Of a DNA stretch of 64,000 nt, positions 10,301 through 21,400 are shown piece after piece. Source of the stretch: Candidatus Izimoplasma sp. ZiA1 (GTDB lineage Bacteria > Bacillota_I > Bacilli_A > Izemoplasmatales > Izemoplasmataceae); contig NQYJ01000001.1 of NCBI GenBank assembly GCA_002285055.1, positions 300,654-364,653 of the forward strand. Reading direction: 5' to 3'. The position numbers and the translations under genes are program-made. How positions within the stretch are numbered: position 1 is the first letter of the stretch; each line of letters starts with the position of its first letter. A model generated the notes under the pieces. It worked only from the letters and a program-made list of their open reading frames with translations. It was not told where the DNA came from and made no database searches.

Positions 10301-10590
10301 ATCGCAGAGTAGCGATCTTTAGTTATGGTAGTTTTATTGGGATATTATTTATTTTAAGTAATCTTAAGGTGTTTACAAATGAACCTATAAGACATTTCTT
10401 TATGCCACTTCTAGGTTTGTTCTTTGATTTTAATTTATATGATGTATTCTTAATCAATTATGCAGTAGTAATTATGGTAAGTATCATATTCTATTTCTTC
10501 ATATATAGATTCATTATCCGTCGTGTTTCTACTAAGAAAATAATGAACATCGACACTATTGAAGCAATCAGGGACGGTGATAACTTATGA
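7303..10590 (+). CDS. ABC transporter, ATPase-FtsX permease fusion with large extracellular domain
   Basis: A 1095-residue fusion. The ATPase occupies residues 1-230 (Walker A at 38-45, L-S-G-G-Q at 143-147, Walker B I-A-D-E-P at 165-169). An acidic cytoplasmic linker follows, then a first helix near 340-365, an extracellular region of about 570 residues rich in Asp, Glu and Asn, and three C-terminal helices from about 935. The FtsX stretch K-R-I-K-E-L-A-S-L-R-V-L-G-T-S follows the second helix. A C-V-G-C pair occurs in the extracellular part near residue 788. The ATGA overlap with the previous stop implies translational coupling. The size of the outer domain points to binding a large partner, possibly the lipoproteins encoded downstream. 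Confidence 0.85.
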   Translation: MIEIKNLTKVYETVNYNVIALSDINYKLDKGEIVVLLGRSGSGKSTFLNIIGGFDRNYAGNYIFDNENMREKTEREIDTIRKRRIGFVFQHYVLLNNLTVLENVELALKVIGVVSPGSRKRAALHALKLVGLRDHANKHPYELSGGQKQRVAVARAFVKNPDVIIADEPTAALDTRTSKEILDLLKDLCRNKLLIIATHNKSIVRDYGSRVIELKSGYTIKNELITDPSKIRVDELDLIIDKELVEDEKLIEQIIDIEKTVEAENKETVLKDLGVDLTNFRLNRQDDFNIDEALKHDLIKQRQQNSKLNTRIYRFLQTSDDFFGKKDYANKSFFRNIGLHLFSALIFTVFLLTLVFGLNFVTETFGGFNEKAMYTREMRGNNVLYFTNDEFLMGEGNLDLYHDLENNFIGDFTQTEILSAKFLDELLIDPYFRYQLEQEKIKYISSELALLGASDVFSIYYNNSSIILTTTNDEIVFESLQNQYQNIVTNPEPYTYVSGFMNNDLDENSIYQFTYVYAESNSEILSKHMLEGSRLPNQSDEVVIPVSYLFEFEILTATDFKDEYGNVLEIIPSKMISDAFLALSEEDRKISITKNVLTFEDDGESYSMHKTEDENEFTIVGLVNFDGDINPYLEMRDDVFISNNANINFSFVFSVEASDLINFDIVNNTTNFDFSKSIQYAEISNDNYAKYNVSEINKDFNDTFVPEIKEEIALLFESWITELNDATELISEYVADDLSPTATANGAFLSDLINNDMFEGLTYQDLLNYYIAQHLSVINDEDEFRYACVGCSIGSRDFEELLEEAPAAYSRIKTADVYKDMLEVYGDTTRLTYQESTNRIIYEHYGKYFNNQFYESFNSDVYSLELVSSFARESGGILSLLNAVFKVELIEMIPGGKALVGMLQDLETNESFIRFMEMTNFDLIISSISTNAVRSIIMIILYIVVYLLLIVSVIFLGIVLINLYSNIYETATRKRIKELASLRVLGTSYDDIYDMVKLENRRVAIFSYGSFIGILFILSNLKVFTNEPIRHFFMPLLGLFFDFNLYDVFLINYAVVIMVSIIFYFFIYRFIIRRVSTKKIMNIDTIEAIRDGDNL

Positions 10591-12785
10591 TTGAAGTGAA
10601 AGATTTACGCAAAGTATTTCCAACAAAAGAACGAGATTTTGTAGCGCTTAAGGGTGTAAATCTTGTTTTTGAACCTGGTGAATTTATCGCAGTACTTGGA
10701 GAAAGTGGTAGTGGTAAAACAACTTTCTTGAATATGATTAGTGGTGTAGATGTAAAAACAAGTGGAAAAATTATTTTTAATGAGGAAGATGCTGATAAGT
10801 TTAATGACAGTAAATGGCGTGAAATTAGAAATCAGGAAATTGGGTTTATCTTCCAAAGGTTTAATTTAATCGATCATTTAACAGTTATGGAAAATATCAT
10901 ATTACCTTTAATTCTTACTGGCTCAGACTCAATTATCGCTAAAGATATTGCTAAAAGGCTATTAGTAGAAGTTGGGTTAGAAGGTCTTGAAGACAAACTT
11001 GCAAAAGAGCTAAGTGGTGGGCAACGTCAAAGAGTAGCAATCGCAAGAACGATTATTATAAATCCAACAATCATTCTAGCGGATGAGCCAACTGGTGCCT
11101 TAGATAGCACAACTGCAAAAGATATATTAGCTTTACTTCAAAGATTTGCTGCAGGTAGAATTATCATCATGGTTACACATGATGAGGATTTAGCATATAA
11201 AAATGCAACTAGAGTTGTAAGATTGCATGATGGTGAAGTAATTAATGATGAAATAATTAAAGAAAGAAATAGTATGACAAGGGATACAACTAATAAACTT
11301 TTGACATATGAAACTAAAGTTACTAAAAGGCTGAAAAAGCGATTAACAAAGCAATTTCCTGAGATTAAAGATGAACTTGTTGTTGGTGAAACTGCTCATG
11401 TTCCTTTGGAGAGAAAATATATTGCGAACAACCCTAAGTTTACAGGAATGATAGCCAGAAAGAATTTTAAACAAAAGATTAAGATTAATAGAAGGATTTT
11501 AAGTAGTTTTGTGATTAGTATTGCCTTATTAATGGTAGTTAATATCGTTCTTAGAAATATTGCAGACTATAATTTTAATTTATTTGATGTAAATTATGAT
11601 TATGAACAATACTTAGTTAAAGACTATGATAATGAGGGAACTATTATTTCAACTCTCGAACAAACCGATAATGTTGACGAAGTAAGTGAGTATTATGAGT
11701 TATATGTTCAAGAAATGTATTTAGTTTATATCGATGAGTTTGTTGGAATCGACAGTACTGTATCGACAATCAACAAGGGGGTTTTTAGTCCTAAGTTGGT
11801 TAGTTTACCAGAAAAAGAAAAAAACTTTTACTTAAACTCACAAATTTTAGTAGGGGATTATCCTAATGCTGATAACCAAGTACTTGTTAGTAGTGAATTT
11901 TTATTAACAAGATTTTATCAGTATAGTATGGATGCCTCTTTAAACACAGAAGGACTTACTGGTATTAATAATTTAAATGATTTTGTTTACCGTAATCTAT
12001 ATATGTGTGGAGAAACAATAATTACAGATGAGGAAGCAGCATTAACAACTACAAATATTGAAGACTCTTGTTATCAATTTGTAATTAGTGGTGTTATCAA
12101 TAGTTTCTACAAAGGTGTGGATTACACAGGGAATATCTTCGTGCCGATTGAAGGTTTTGAGAGTTATGTTACTCATTTAGAAGTAGATAAAGATTTTACT
12201 AGAGTTCATGAGTACTATGATAAGCAAATCGCCTTTTATTTAAGTGATTTTGAGAAAGGCATAAGTATTAATGAGTTATCAGATACACTGGATGCAACAG
12301 TTTATAATATTGAGCTAAGAGAGTATAATGAAACATCCACATTAAAAGAAATGCTTGATTATATCTATATTGCGATTTTTGTTAGCTTGATTATTATCTC
12401 AGGAACGATTGATATCAATATAGTTATTAGTAGTGTGGTATCCAGAACTAGAGAAATAGGTATTTACTCTTGTATTGGTGTTAGTAAAAAAAGTATAAGA
12501 AATATGTTTGTTTTTGAGACATTAGAGATAGCTATAAGAATTCTTATTATAAATACCATAATATATGGGGGAATCGCTTTACTATTTAGATTGATGTACA
12601 AAAACATTGTTGTTGATTTATCTGGTTTAGCTAATATATTTGGAGTTAATGAAATGTTCTCTTTCCAAATAATTTTTAGTATTGCAACAATTTTAGTGGC
12701 AATATTATTCTTGTTTATTAGTGTTTTAATACCATCATTTAAAGCTGCAAATATGCGCGCTATTGACGCGTTAAGAAGCGAGTGA
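10587..12785 (+). CDS. ABC transporter, ATPase-FtsX permease fusion
   Basis: A 732-residue fusion. The ATPase has Walker A G-E-S-G-S-G-K-T at 38-45 and the L-S-G-G-Q-R-Q-R signature. A charged linker leads to the first helix (about 305-325), an extracellular domain of roughly 260 residues, and three C-terminal helices with the FtsX-type R-E-I-G-I-Y-S-C-I-G-V-S stretch between the second and third. It starts with ATG in an ATGA overlap with the preceding stop, and four bases separate its stop from the next start. It is a paralogue of the two flanking genes, so the cluster probably grew by duplication with divergence of the outer domains. Confidence 0.85.
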   Translation: MIEVKDLRKVFPTKERDFVALKGVNLVFEPGEFIAVLGESGSGKTTFLNMISGVDVKTSGKIIFNEEDADKFNDSKWREIRNQEIGFIFQRFNLIDHLTVMENIILPLILTGSDSIIAKDIAKRLLVEVGLEGLEDKLAKELSGGQRQRVAIARTIIINPTIILADEPTGALDSTTAKDILALLQRFAAGRIIIMVTHDEDLAYKNATRVVRLHDGEVINDEIIKERNSMTRDTTNKLLTYETKVTKRLKKRLTKQFPEIKDELVVGETAHVPLERKYIANNPKFTGMIARKNFKQKIKINRRILSSFVISIALLMVVNIVLRNIADYNFNLFDVNYDYEQYLVKDYDNEGTIISTLEQTDNVDEVSEYYELYVQEMYLVYIDEFVGIDSTVSTINKGVFSPKLVSLPEKEKNFYLNSQILVGDYPNADNQVLVSSEFLLTRFYQYSMDASLNTEGLTGINNLNDFVYRNLYMCGETIITDEEAALTTTNIEDSCYQFVISGVINSFYKGVDYTGNIFVPIEGFESYVTHLEVDKDFTRVHEYYDKQIAFYLSDFEKGISINELSDTLDATVYNIELREYNETSTLKEMLDYIYIAIFVSLIIISGTIDINIVISSVVSRTREIGIYSCIGVSKKSIRNMFVFETLEIAIRILIINTIIYGGIALLFRLMYKNIVVDLSGLANIFGVNEMFSFQIIFSIATILVAILFLFISVLIPSFKAANMRAIDALRSE

Positions 12786-12789
12786 TTTT

Positions 12790-15492
12790 ATGAGTAGAGG
12801 AGATATTATATTACGTCTTGTAGAAGTAAGTCGCATCTACGAAACAAAAGAAGGTAGAAAAATAGTAGCACTTGATAAAGTTACTACTTCTTTTAAACGT
12901 GGAGAATTTGTTGCTGTTGTAGGTAAAAGTGGTAGTGGTAAAAGTACATTAATTAATATTCTAGGTGGTCTAGATACTCCAGATGGTGGAGATTACTTTT
13001 TAGAGGGTAATAACATTGTTAGTATTAATGAAGGACACTGGGATGCTATTAGAAATGAGAAAATCGGATTTATCTTCCAAGAATACCATTTAATTGAGTA
13101 TTTAAGTGTTTATAAAAATGTTGAGATAGCTTTAAAATATCAAACTGCTACTAATAGAAAAACTAAAGATGCTGCTATAAAAGATATTCTAACAAGGGTT
13201 GGGATTATTGATCATATGCATAAGTTGCCTTCGCAGTTAAGTGGTGGGCAAAGACAAAGAGTAGCAATTGCTAGAGCACTAGTTAAGGACCCAGCTATTA
13301 TACTAGCTGATGAACCAACAGGAGCACTTGATCATAAAACAAGTGAGAATGTTATTGATTTAATCAAAGGATTAAGTAAAGAACGTTTAGTATTAGTCGT
13401 TACCCATGATCGTGGGATTGCAAATGAACATGCAACGAGAATTATAGAGTTAACTGAAGGTAAGTTTACAAGTGATTTAATTAAAGAAGATATTGAGCAA
13501 ACATATCAAAATGTTTATAAAAAAACTAAACCAAACAATCTTAAGTTTAGAGATAAATTAGAATTAACTTTTAGAAAAATTAAATCGCAAGTATTTAGAA
13601 CCATTTTTACTGCCATGAGTTTAGCCTTAGCTTTTAGTTTTACAATTTTATTTAATGGGATAGAACGTGGAGTTAGTGGCGCATATGATAACTATTTTGA
13701 AGCTTTAAATAAAGCTAATAGTTACGCTTTTAGTTTTGTTATGAATGATGATGCTATGTCAAGGACAGAATATGAGAATGCTGTAGAAAACCTTATGCAG
13801 AGCTTTGAATTTACATTTTCTGATTACGGTTCTGAGATATTACCAGGTTTCAGTATTGATGTAGCTTTAAATAAAGAAACAGGTGGGGTTGAGCATGTTA
13901 CAAATGTTCCTACTAGACCTGATTTGTTTGAAGAATATAAATTGAGATTATTAAATGTTTCTGAAAGTGACAGATATCCTCATAGCGACCTTTTTGTGGG
14001 TGAGAGTGATTATCCCTATGAAGCTGATGAAATAATGGTTACATCCAAATTTATTAGGGATTACCTTGGTATTGGTGATGATGTTATGAGTTTAAATGAT
14101 TATGTCGGCAATGAAATAATGATGCCAACATATAATTTTACTGTTTCTAGAGGTATTTATGATGTTGATGATTATTTAGATTTACTAGTAGAAGATATTA
14201 ATGGAGATATTATTTTAGAAAGTGATGTTGTAGAGGGAGAAGAGTTTGGTGTTGTAAGATACTTAAAAATAAACATCCCACAATATTGCTATTATTATGA
14301 TGATTTAAGTGAGTATTATCAAAATGAGTGTGATCAAGTAATTATTGATGAAAAATACAGTCGTATTTTTAACTCAGTAGATGAATATATTGATTATGTT
14401 GATGATTTTAAGTTGCAAGTAGATGAAATTGATCCTAATTACTTTGATATATTATTTAGAAGTGGTTTTATTTACTATGTTGTTGATGAAAAAGAAAATG
14501 ATGGATTAATTCACCCATCTGGAAATAGATATTTAGAAAGAGTATTCCAACAAGTGTACGATGAAGCAAATAATGAAGGTGTAACCTACTTTAAAGATGG
14601 AATATTTAAAGAACAAGTAGCAAATACAAAGATGTATATTAGAGGTATTGTTGAAAATGATAATGAGTCGATTATATATATGGATCAAGAGACATATAAT
14701 AAAAGATTTATACCAGATAGCAGTGTTGAAGTATTAGAAGGATATTTTAGTGTTAATCTTGAATCAGGGATAAAAAATGATTTTACTCCTGAAGATATTG
14801 CCTTTATATTCTTTGCTGACCCATTAAATGGTGTTAATAGTGATGTTAAAAGTGATTTTAAGATATTTAGGAATGAATATATCGAACAAGGAGAGACTTG
14901 TTCAATCTTTGATGTAGATAATATCTTAAATCAAAGTCCAATCTTGGATCAAGTTGATTTACTTGGGGATGTATTTACAGTTACTGATTATTCAAGTTGT
15001 AAGGTTAATACAGAAAGTTATCATTACTTACAAAGTATTAGATTACTATTCGGGATATTCTTTAATGTTTTAATGATTATATCAATCGTCTTCTTTAATA
15101 TTTTACTTCAAGTAATATTAGGTGAAAGAATCTCAGAAATTGGTATCTATAGAAGTGTTGGTTCAACTAGTAAAGACATTAAAGTACTATTCTTCTATGA
15201 AGTATTACTTATTATCTTCTTATCAGCAGTAATGAGTATTGGCTTTATTACCTTTGTTGATGATTATATTAATAATATATTTATAAATGTTATTGGGCAA
15301 GATGGTGGTGTTATTAGCTTTGCTGGAATGAAATTATCAGTTGCTGATGGTGCTGGAATTACTAGAATTAGTTTATTCAATTTAGGGTTCTATATTGTTG
15401 TAGTACTTGTATTGCTTGGATATTTGAGTAATAGAAATGTCAGTAAACTAGCTAATACTAAACCAATAGACATATTAAGAGAGGTGGATTAG
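12790..15492 (+). CDS. ABC transporter, ATPase-FtsX permease fusion with large extracellular domain
   Basis: A 900-residue fusion. Walker A G-K-S-G-S-G-K-S is at 45-52, and the L-S-G-G-Q-R-Q-R signature and A-D-E-P-T-G-A-L-D follow. The first helix is at about 272-292, followed by an acidic extracellular domain of about 460 residues with several cysteines, then three C-terminal helices with S-E-I-G-I-Y-R-S-V-G-S-T. The ATG at 12790 has only a weak Shine-Dalgarno sequence; a strong AGAGGAG lies 6 bases inside the gene without a good downstream start, so translation may rely on coupling. The stop codon abuts the ATG of the giant lipoprotein with no spacer, which ties the transporter to it. Confidence 0.85.
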   Translation: MSRGDIILRLVEVSRIYETKEGRKIVALDKVTTSFKRGEFVAVVGKSGSGKSTLINILGGLDTPDGGDYFLEGNNIVSINEGHWDAIRNEKIGFIFQEYHLIEYLSVYKNVEIALKYQTATNRKTKDAAIKDILTRVGIIDHMHKLPSQLSGGQRQRVAIARALVKDPAIILADEPTGALDHKTSENVIDLIKGLSKERLVLVVTHDRGIANEHATRIIELTEGKFTSDLIKEDIEQTYQNVYKKTKPNNLKFRDKLELTFRKIKSQVFRTIFTAMSLALAFSFTILFNGIERGVSGAYDNYFEALNKANSYAFSFVMNDDAMSRTEYENAVENLMQSFEFTFSDYGSEILPGFSIDVALNKETGGVEHVTNVPTRPDLFEEYKLRLLNVSESDRYPHSDLFVGESDYPYEADEIMVTSKFIRDYLGIGDDVMSLNDYVGNEIMMPTYNFTVSRGIYDVDDYLDLLVEDINGDIILESDVVEGEEFGVVRYLKINIPQYCYYYDDLSEYYQNECDQVIIDEKYSRIFNSVDEYIDYVDDFKLQVDEIDPNYFDILFRSGFIYYVVDEKENDGLIHPSGNRYLERVFQQVYDEANNEGVTYFKDGIFKEQVANTKMYIRGIVENDNESIIYMDQETYNKRFIPDSSVEVLEGYFSVNLESGIKNDFTPEDIAFIFFADPLNGVNSDVKSDFKIFRNEYIEQGETCSIFDVDNILNQSPILDQVDLLGDVFTVTDYSSCKVNTESYHYLQSIRLLFGIFFNVLMIISIVFFNILLQVILGERISEIGIYRSVGSTSKDIKVLFFYEVLLIIFLSAVMSIGFITFVDDYINNIFINVIGQDGGVISFAGMKLSVADGAGITRISLFNLGFYIVVVLVLLGYLSNRNVSKLANTKPIDILREVD

Positions 15493-18400
15493 ATGAAAAC
15501 TAAAACATTAGTCTTTTTCACAATACTATTTACAAGTATTATCCTTTTATCTGGTTGTTCAAAATCAGTTGAAAATGAACATTTACCTGAATACTGTCAA
15601 TCATATTCTGGTTTTATGTCTACTGCTAGTAAGGATTTATACGATTTACTTGAAGATGTAAATAGAAGTAACTATTTATCTGTTATTTCCCAAATCGAGC
15701 TTGAGTTTGAAGTTGATGACCCAACTAAAGAAATTGATTTAGATGGTCTCCAATGTTTCCAAAACTTAACAAGCTTGTCTTTAACGGGGCAAAGTTTTAA
15801 AGATATAAGTGAAATTAGCGCTCTTAAAAACATTCAAAAAATTAGTTTAGTTGATACACATGTAGTTAGTATTGATAGTTTTAAAAACTTATCAAAGGTT
15901 AATGAATTAACAATATCAAACACAAAAACATTACAAAGTGTTACTGGTGTTGAGGAAATGACTAAATTAGAATATCTAGATTTAAGTGATAATGGGATTG
16001 TTAATGTTGAGGATTTAGATCAACTAGTAAACCTTAAAGAACTTAGGTTAAACAATAATGAAATGATCAGTTTCCCTTCTATTAGTAATTTAATCTATCT
16101 AGAGACGCTGATTTTAGATGATAACAATATTGTTTCCTTATCAAATGATTTAAGCGGTTTAATCGGATTAAAAACTTTCTCTGCAAAAAACAATAAAATT
16201 GTCGAGATAAGTGCTTTAGATACATTAACAAGTTTAGAACTATTAGATTTAAGTAATAATAACCTTGGAGCAGTTGGTGATGAAATCAGTCCTGATTTCT
16301 CAAGTCTATCAAGTGCACCAAATCTTAGAGAACTTTACTTAAATGATAATAATTTAACATCAATTGGTGGATTAAGTGATAAAAACTTACCACTTAAGAT
16401 TTTACATTTACAAAATAATGAAATTTCAGATATTAGTCCAATTAGTGGTTTTACTAATCTAGAAGAACTAGTGCTTTTTAACAATCTAATTGATGATATT
16501 ACTGAAATTAGTGGTATGACAAGTTTGGTAGAAATAAATTTAAGTGATAACTTAATTGTTGATTTTGAAGGATTATTACAAATCCCTAATATCGAGTTTG
16601 TTAACTTAAGCAACAATCTAGTTGAGGAAATCCCTGATATAACACAGTGGGCTCACATAGTATCTATTAATCTTGATAGTAACCATTTAAAAGATACTTC
16701 GTTAGTAAAAGGAAGTTTAACACTTGAGGAGTTAATCCTTACAAATAATGGATTGGAATCTTTAAAGGGTATAAGTGATTTACCTGAGTTAAGAACATTA
16801 TTACTCAATAGAGATACAGACGCTCTTGATTTTGAGATTGAGGATAGACCAAATGCTATAAATGTTATTCATGATTCATTCAATAATTTACCAAACCTTA
16901 ACATGGTATCAGATGATAATGAGTTTAGATTTAATTTTGACATTACATATGGTACTGAAATTACAATTACCTCTTCGTTTAATGATATATCATCAATAGC
17001 AAAAATAGATTTTAGTGGTTTAGATATAGATAGTATTGATGATGCTTCTATTAATTTAGATAATCTAGTTATTCTTGATGTTAGTGATAATAACATTAGT
17101 GATATTAGTTTTGTTTTAGGTAACCCGAAACTAGTTGCTTTAAGAATTAGTAATAATCCTATTAATAACCTAAATGTTATATCTGGAGTAACTACTACAG
17201 ATTTAGATTTGTTAGAACAAATAGAGGCAAATGGTATTACGGGTAATAATGATTTAGATGGTGCGTTTAATGATTTAGGAAATCTTACATTAATTGCCTT
17301 AGCAGATACAAATATAATTTCAATAAATGATAGTTTTAATAACTTAGATCAATTAGTAACATTAAATATGGGAAGTGGCACAGTTAAGAGCATAGTTAAT
17401 TCATTTAATTATTTATTTGCTACTTCTACTATTGAAAATGTTATTCATTTTGATGGTGGACAAATTGAAAGAATTGAAAACAGTTTTAATGGTGGTTTAA
17501 AAGATTCAACGGTTTATGGATTCTATCATGAACTCTCTGTTTTAGATCAATTACCATTAATAACTGAGACAGTAATATTAGATTCATTTAATAATATTAG
17601 TGTAGAAGGCATTGCAGGAATCAAAATAAAAAACAGCCTATTTAAGACTGTAACTAATAGTTTTAATGGTGTTGTTACCGATTTATTTGAGTTAGATAAC
17701 AATGGTATAGAAACAATTACATTAAGTTTCGTTGACGCAGAGATATCTGGTGTTTTAAATATGAGAAACAATAAAATAGGCGATGGTAGTACTTTAGGTT
17801 TAATAAGTAGTGTGTTTGAGCTTGATCTTTCACAAAATCAGTTAACATCAGTAACATTTATTGATGGAATAAGTGATCTTGTGTCTTTAAATATTGATTC
17901 ACAAAAAAATGAGTTTGATGTTAGCACTTTAAATGAAATAGTTGGTATTAACAACATGACAACCTTAAATGAAGTGTCGTTTGGAAATAATAATATTTCT
18001 CTTATCAATGGTTTTAAAGGAATAGGAATTACTAGTTTTGCTATGCCTTATGATACAGAACAAGTTAATACATTTACAATTAATTCTGGATCGTTTACAG
18101 GAACGTCTTTAACAAATTTAGATCTAGGAGATAATCTATTCTTAGATGTTGCGTTCCTAAACAATTTAATTGGACTACAGACTCTTGATATTAATTTTGA
18201 TGATGATTTCTCTTTGTTTAGCGATTTACCTTTTGAATCATCACTAACATCCTTGATTATAACTTCTGTTGATACTAACTTAGATTTTAGTGAGTTAGAT
18301 GATTACTTATTGCTTACAACTCTTGAAGTTAATTCTAGTATTACTGTGCTAAATAATTTCAATGTATCAAATGTTACTAATTTAACTATTGCAAATATAG

Positions 18401-21400
18401 CTAACATAATTACAATTGAAAACAGTTTTAATAATTACTCTAATGTTAGTGGAGACATGCTGAGTGGTTTTTCATCACTTGCAAATATTGTTAATAGTTT
18501 TGATGCAGTTACTACCGAAGTTTTTGAAATTAGTGAAGTTATAAATGTAACTAATAGTTTCAATTTTGCTAAAACTATTGAAATTGATTCACCAATTGGA
18601 ACTTCATTTATAATTGATGCGTTGAGTTTTGATAATATTGATTCGATTTTCTTTACAAATGCTGAATATGGAAATTATGCTTTCTTAAACAGCTATACTT
18701 CATTAGACAACATTAATATAGACAGTCTTAAAGATAATTTTATAGGTCTTAATAATTCATCTGTTGATAGAATTACAATTAAAGGTCTTGATGAAAGTAT
18801 TAGTGAAATAAATTATTTAGCAAATACAAATAGTTCTCTATTATTGGCTAGTTTAAAACTAACTAATACAATAATTGATACTAATTCTCTTAACATCTAT
18901 GCTTCACTACCAAACAGTGATGTGACAATTACTACAATTAAACCAGTATTAAACTTAAGTGGTATTGCAAGAGATATAATAATTGATTCAAATGTTGTTA
19001 CAACAATTAATAATTTTAACGGGACATCTAGTCTTTATAATGTATCAAATCTAGCTGCAAACAATATTACAATTGTTTCAGATGTTTTTAGTGATTATCT
19101 TGCATCAGGAAATGTTTTAGAGTTAGATATAACTTCAATAAGTAATGATCTTACAGTTGATAATAATTCTATAGCCAATCTTACTGTTAGCAATGATTCA
19201 CTTGTCACACTTGATATAGATATACTTGGAACTATTGAGATAAATTCTTTAACGACTACTTTAAGTGGATTAATTAATAGTAATATTGCAATATTAAATA
19301 CATCAGCTCTTGCAGATATTACATTAAATTCACCTATAGTCTCAAATTTAACAGTTAATAGTTCTTTAGTTAATGATATAAATATAACAAATGCTAATAT
19401 AGATAATATGTATTTGGATATTACTGAAACAAATATTGATTTTATTGGTAATGTGGATAACTTATATCTTAATGCAAATAATATAAATGATTTAACTTTC
19501 TTAGGAAGTTCAACAGGTTCTAATTTAACTCTTAACACAAGTAATAACCAGACTCTTAATTATGAGGTAGTAGCTAATGTAGCTATTATTAATGGTTTAA
19601 ATATCCCGAATATGGTTAATAAAGTAGCTCTAAGTGATATTAATGATTTTGATTTATCATTAACAAACTTAGGTTCTTTAGCAATGGGAAACAGCAATAT
19701 AACTAACTTAACTCTAAACTCAACAAAATTATCAAACACTATAAGTGGTACTAATGTTGGAACTGTAGAGTTAACAAATAATATCGCAACTGATTATGAT
19801 ATTCAAATCAATAATGGTGATTTTACCCTAAATACTGTTCAAACAAATTTAGACTTATTATTAAAAGTAGATCAGTTTAATTTAATCTCAGGAGTACTTC
19901 AAACTTTACTCCTAGATAATAACTCAGTTATAAACACAGCTAATCTAGGTAGTATAGCATCAAATACTTTAACATTTAATGATGGTACGATAAACAACTT
20001 GTTATTTAGTACTTCTAGTAGTGCGCTCACTATCAGTGGATCTAACCTAAATAGTGTTAGCATTGGTGGAAATGCTCTTACAAGTATTACCGCAAACTTA
20101 CCTGGTAGTATTCTTAATATAAACAACACTAATACTTCACCTTTTAATGGTGATATAATCGTAGAAGCACTTGATATAGATAGTTCTTATTCAAGTATAA
20201 CGTTGCAAAATAGCTCAGTTATTCCTGATATCACATTACAAAGCCCTAATTTATCTAGTGTAATTTTAGGAACAATGGTTGTAAATAGTTTAGATATTGA
20301 TAATTCATCTGAATCACTAGATATTACATCTAATAATTTAAATAGTTTATCATTAACGAGTTCTCCTGTAATTGGGATGACGATGAGCACGCCTGATTTA
20401 TTAGATATGACTTTCCAAACTACTAATAGTGGGATATTAAATATTTCAACAACTGCGAAACATGTTGATATTAATGCTTTGAATAAATCATCAATAACTT
20501 TAGATATAGATCCGACAATAGTTGGCGTTGGCAATAATACATTAAAACTAAGAAATAGTGGAAACGTTGATTTAACTACAAGTGTTACTGGACTAGACGT
20601 TGATGGTAGTAATAATGTTTTAGAAATTAATGGAGCAAACTTAAGTAGTTTAAATTTTGTTGCAACATCAAACATCAATAGTTTGATAATCAATAACACA
20701 ACGCTCTCAAATATTGATTTAAATAATGCATCCGTGTCAATATTAAACTTTGAAGCTAATACAGCTAGTTTTTTAGCTAAACTATCTGGAGTAAACGAAG
20801 TAACTGTTGTATCTAATGTGTTAAATGATTTTACTATTGAAGATAGTAATACTCTTGGAACTGCTAATATCAATTTAACGGGATTACAAACTAATTTAGC
20901 ATATAGTGGAAATGTTAATAATTTAGTAATTGGCTCTAGTTCGTTAACTACACTTAATGTTAATAACTCTAATATTGATAATACAATACTTACAACAAAT
21001 AATCTTAATACAATCAATGTTACTGGTGGTAACATTGATGATTTAACAGCCAATACTAATAATAGTACACTAAATGTATCTGGTCCGATTAGAGAGTTAA
21101 CATCTACTATCGGAGCTCTTGGCACTCTAAACTTTGATACCTTAGAAACTAATGTTGTTGTTAATGGAAATATAAAAACAATTAATGTAGATGCACCAAA
21201 TGCTAGTTTATTTATAACTGGTTCTGCTGAGATATTTGATATCACAGCACTTAGTGTTGACTTAACATCAACTTCTGTTCAACCAATTAATATTGATAAT
21301 ACAAGTAACAATATGATTATTGATTTATCAAACGCAACAACATTATCGATTATCGGTTCTGTTGTTAATGATATAGATATCACATCACCGTTCTTAACTA

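Noticed and set aside
16869..19040. Repeated N-S-F-N coding segments considered as a DNA repeat array or CRISPR
   Set aside because: Spacing is irregular, the copies differ at DNA level and the frame is open throughout; this is a protein repeat.
20187..21245. 352-codon open frame on the minus strand inside the giant LRR lipoprotein
   Set aside because: The hydrophobic, low-complexity translation mirrors the Asn/Ser/Leu-rich repeat codons of the plus strand. No ribosome-binding site or family is seen, and other shorter antisense frames occur in the same repeat region for the same reason.
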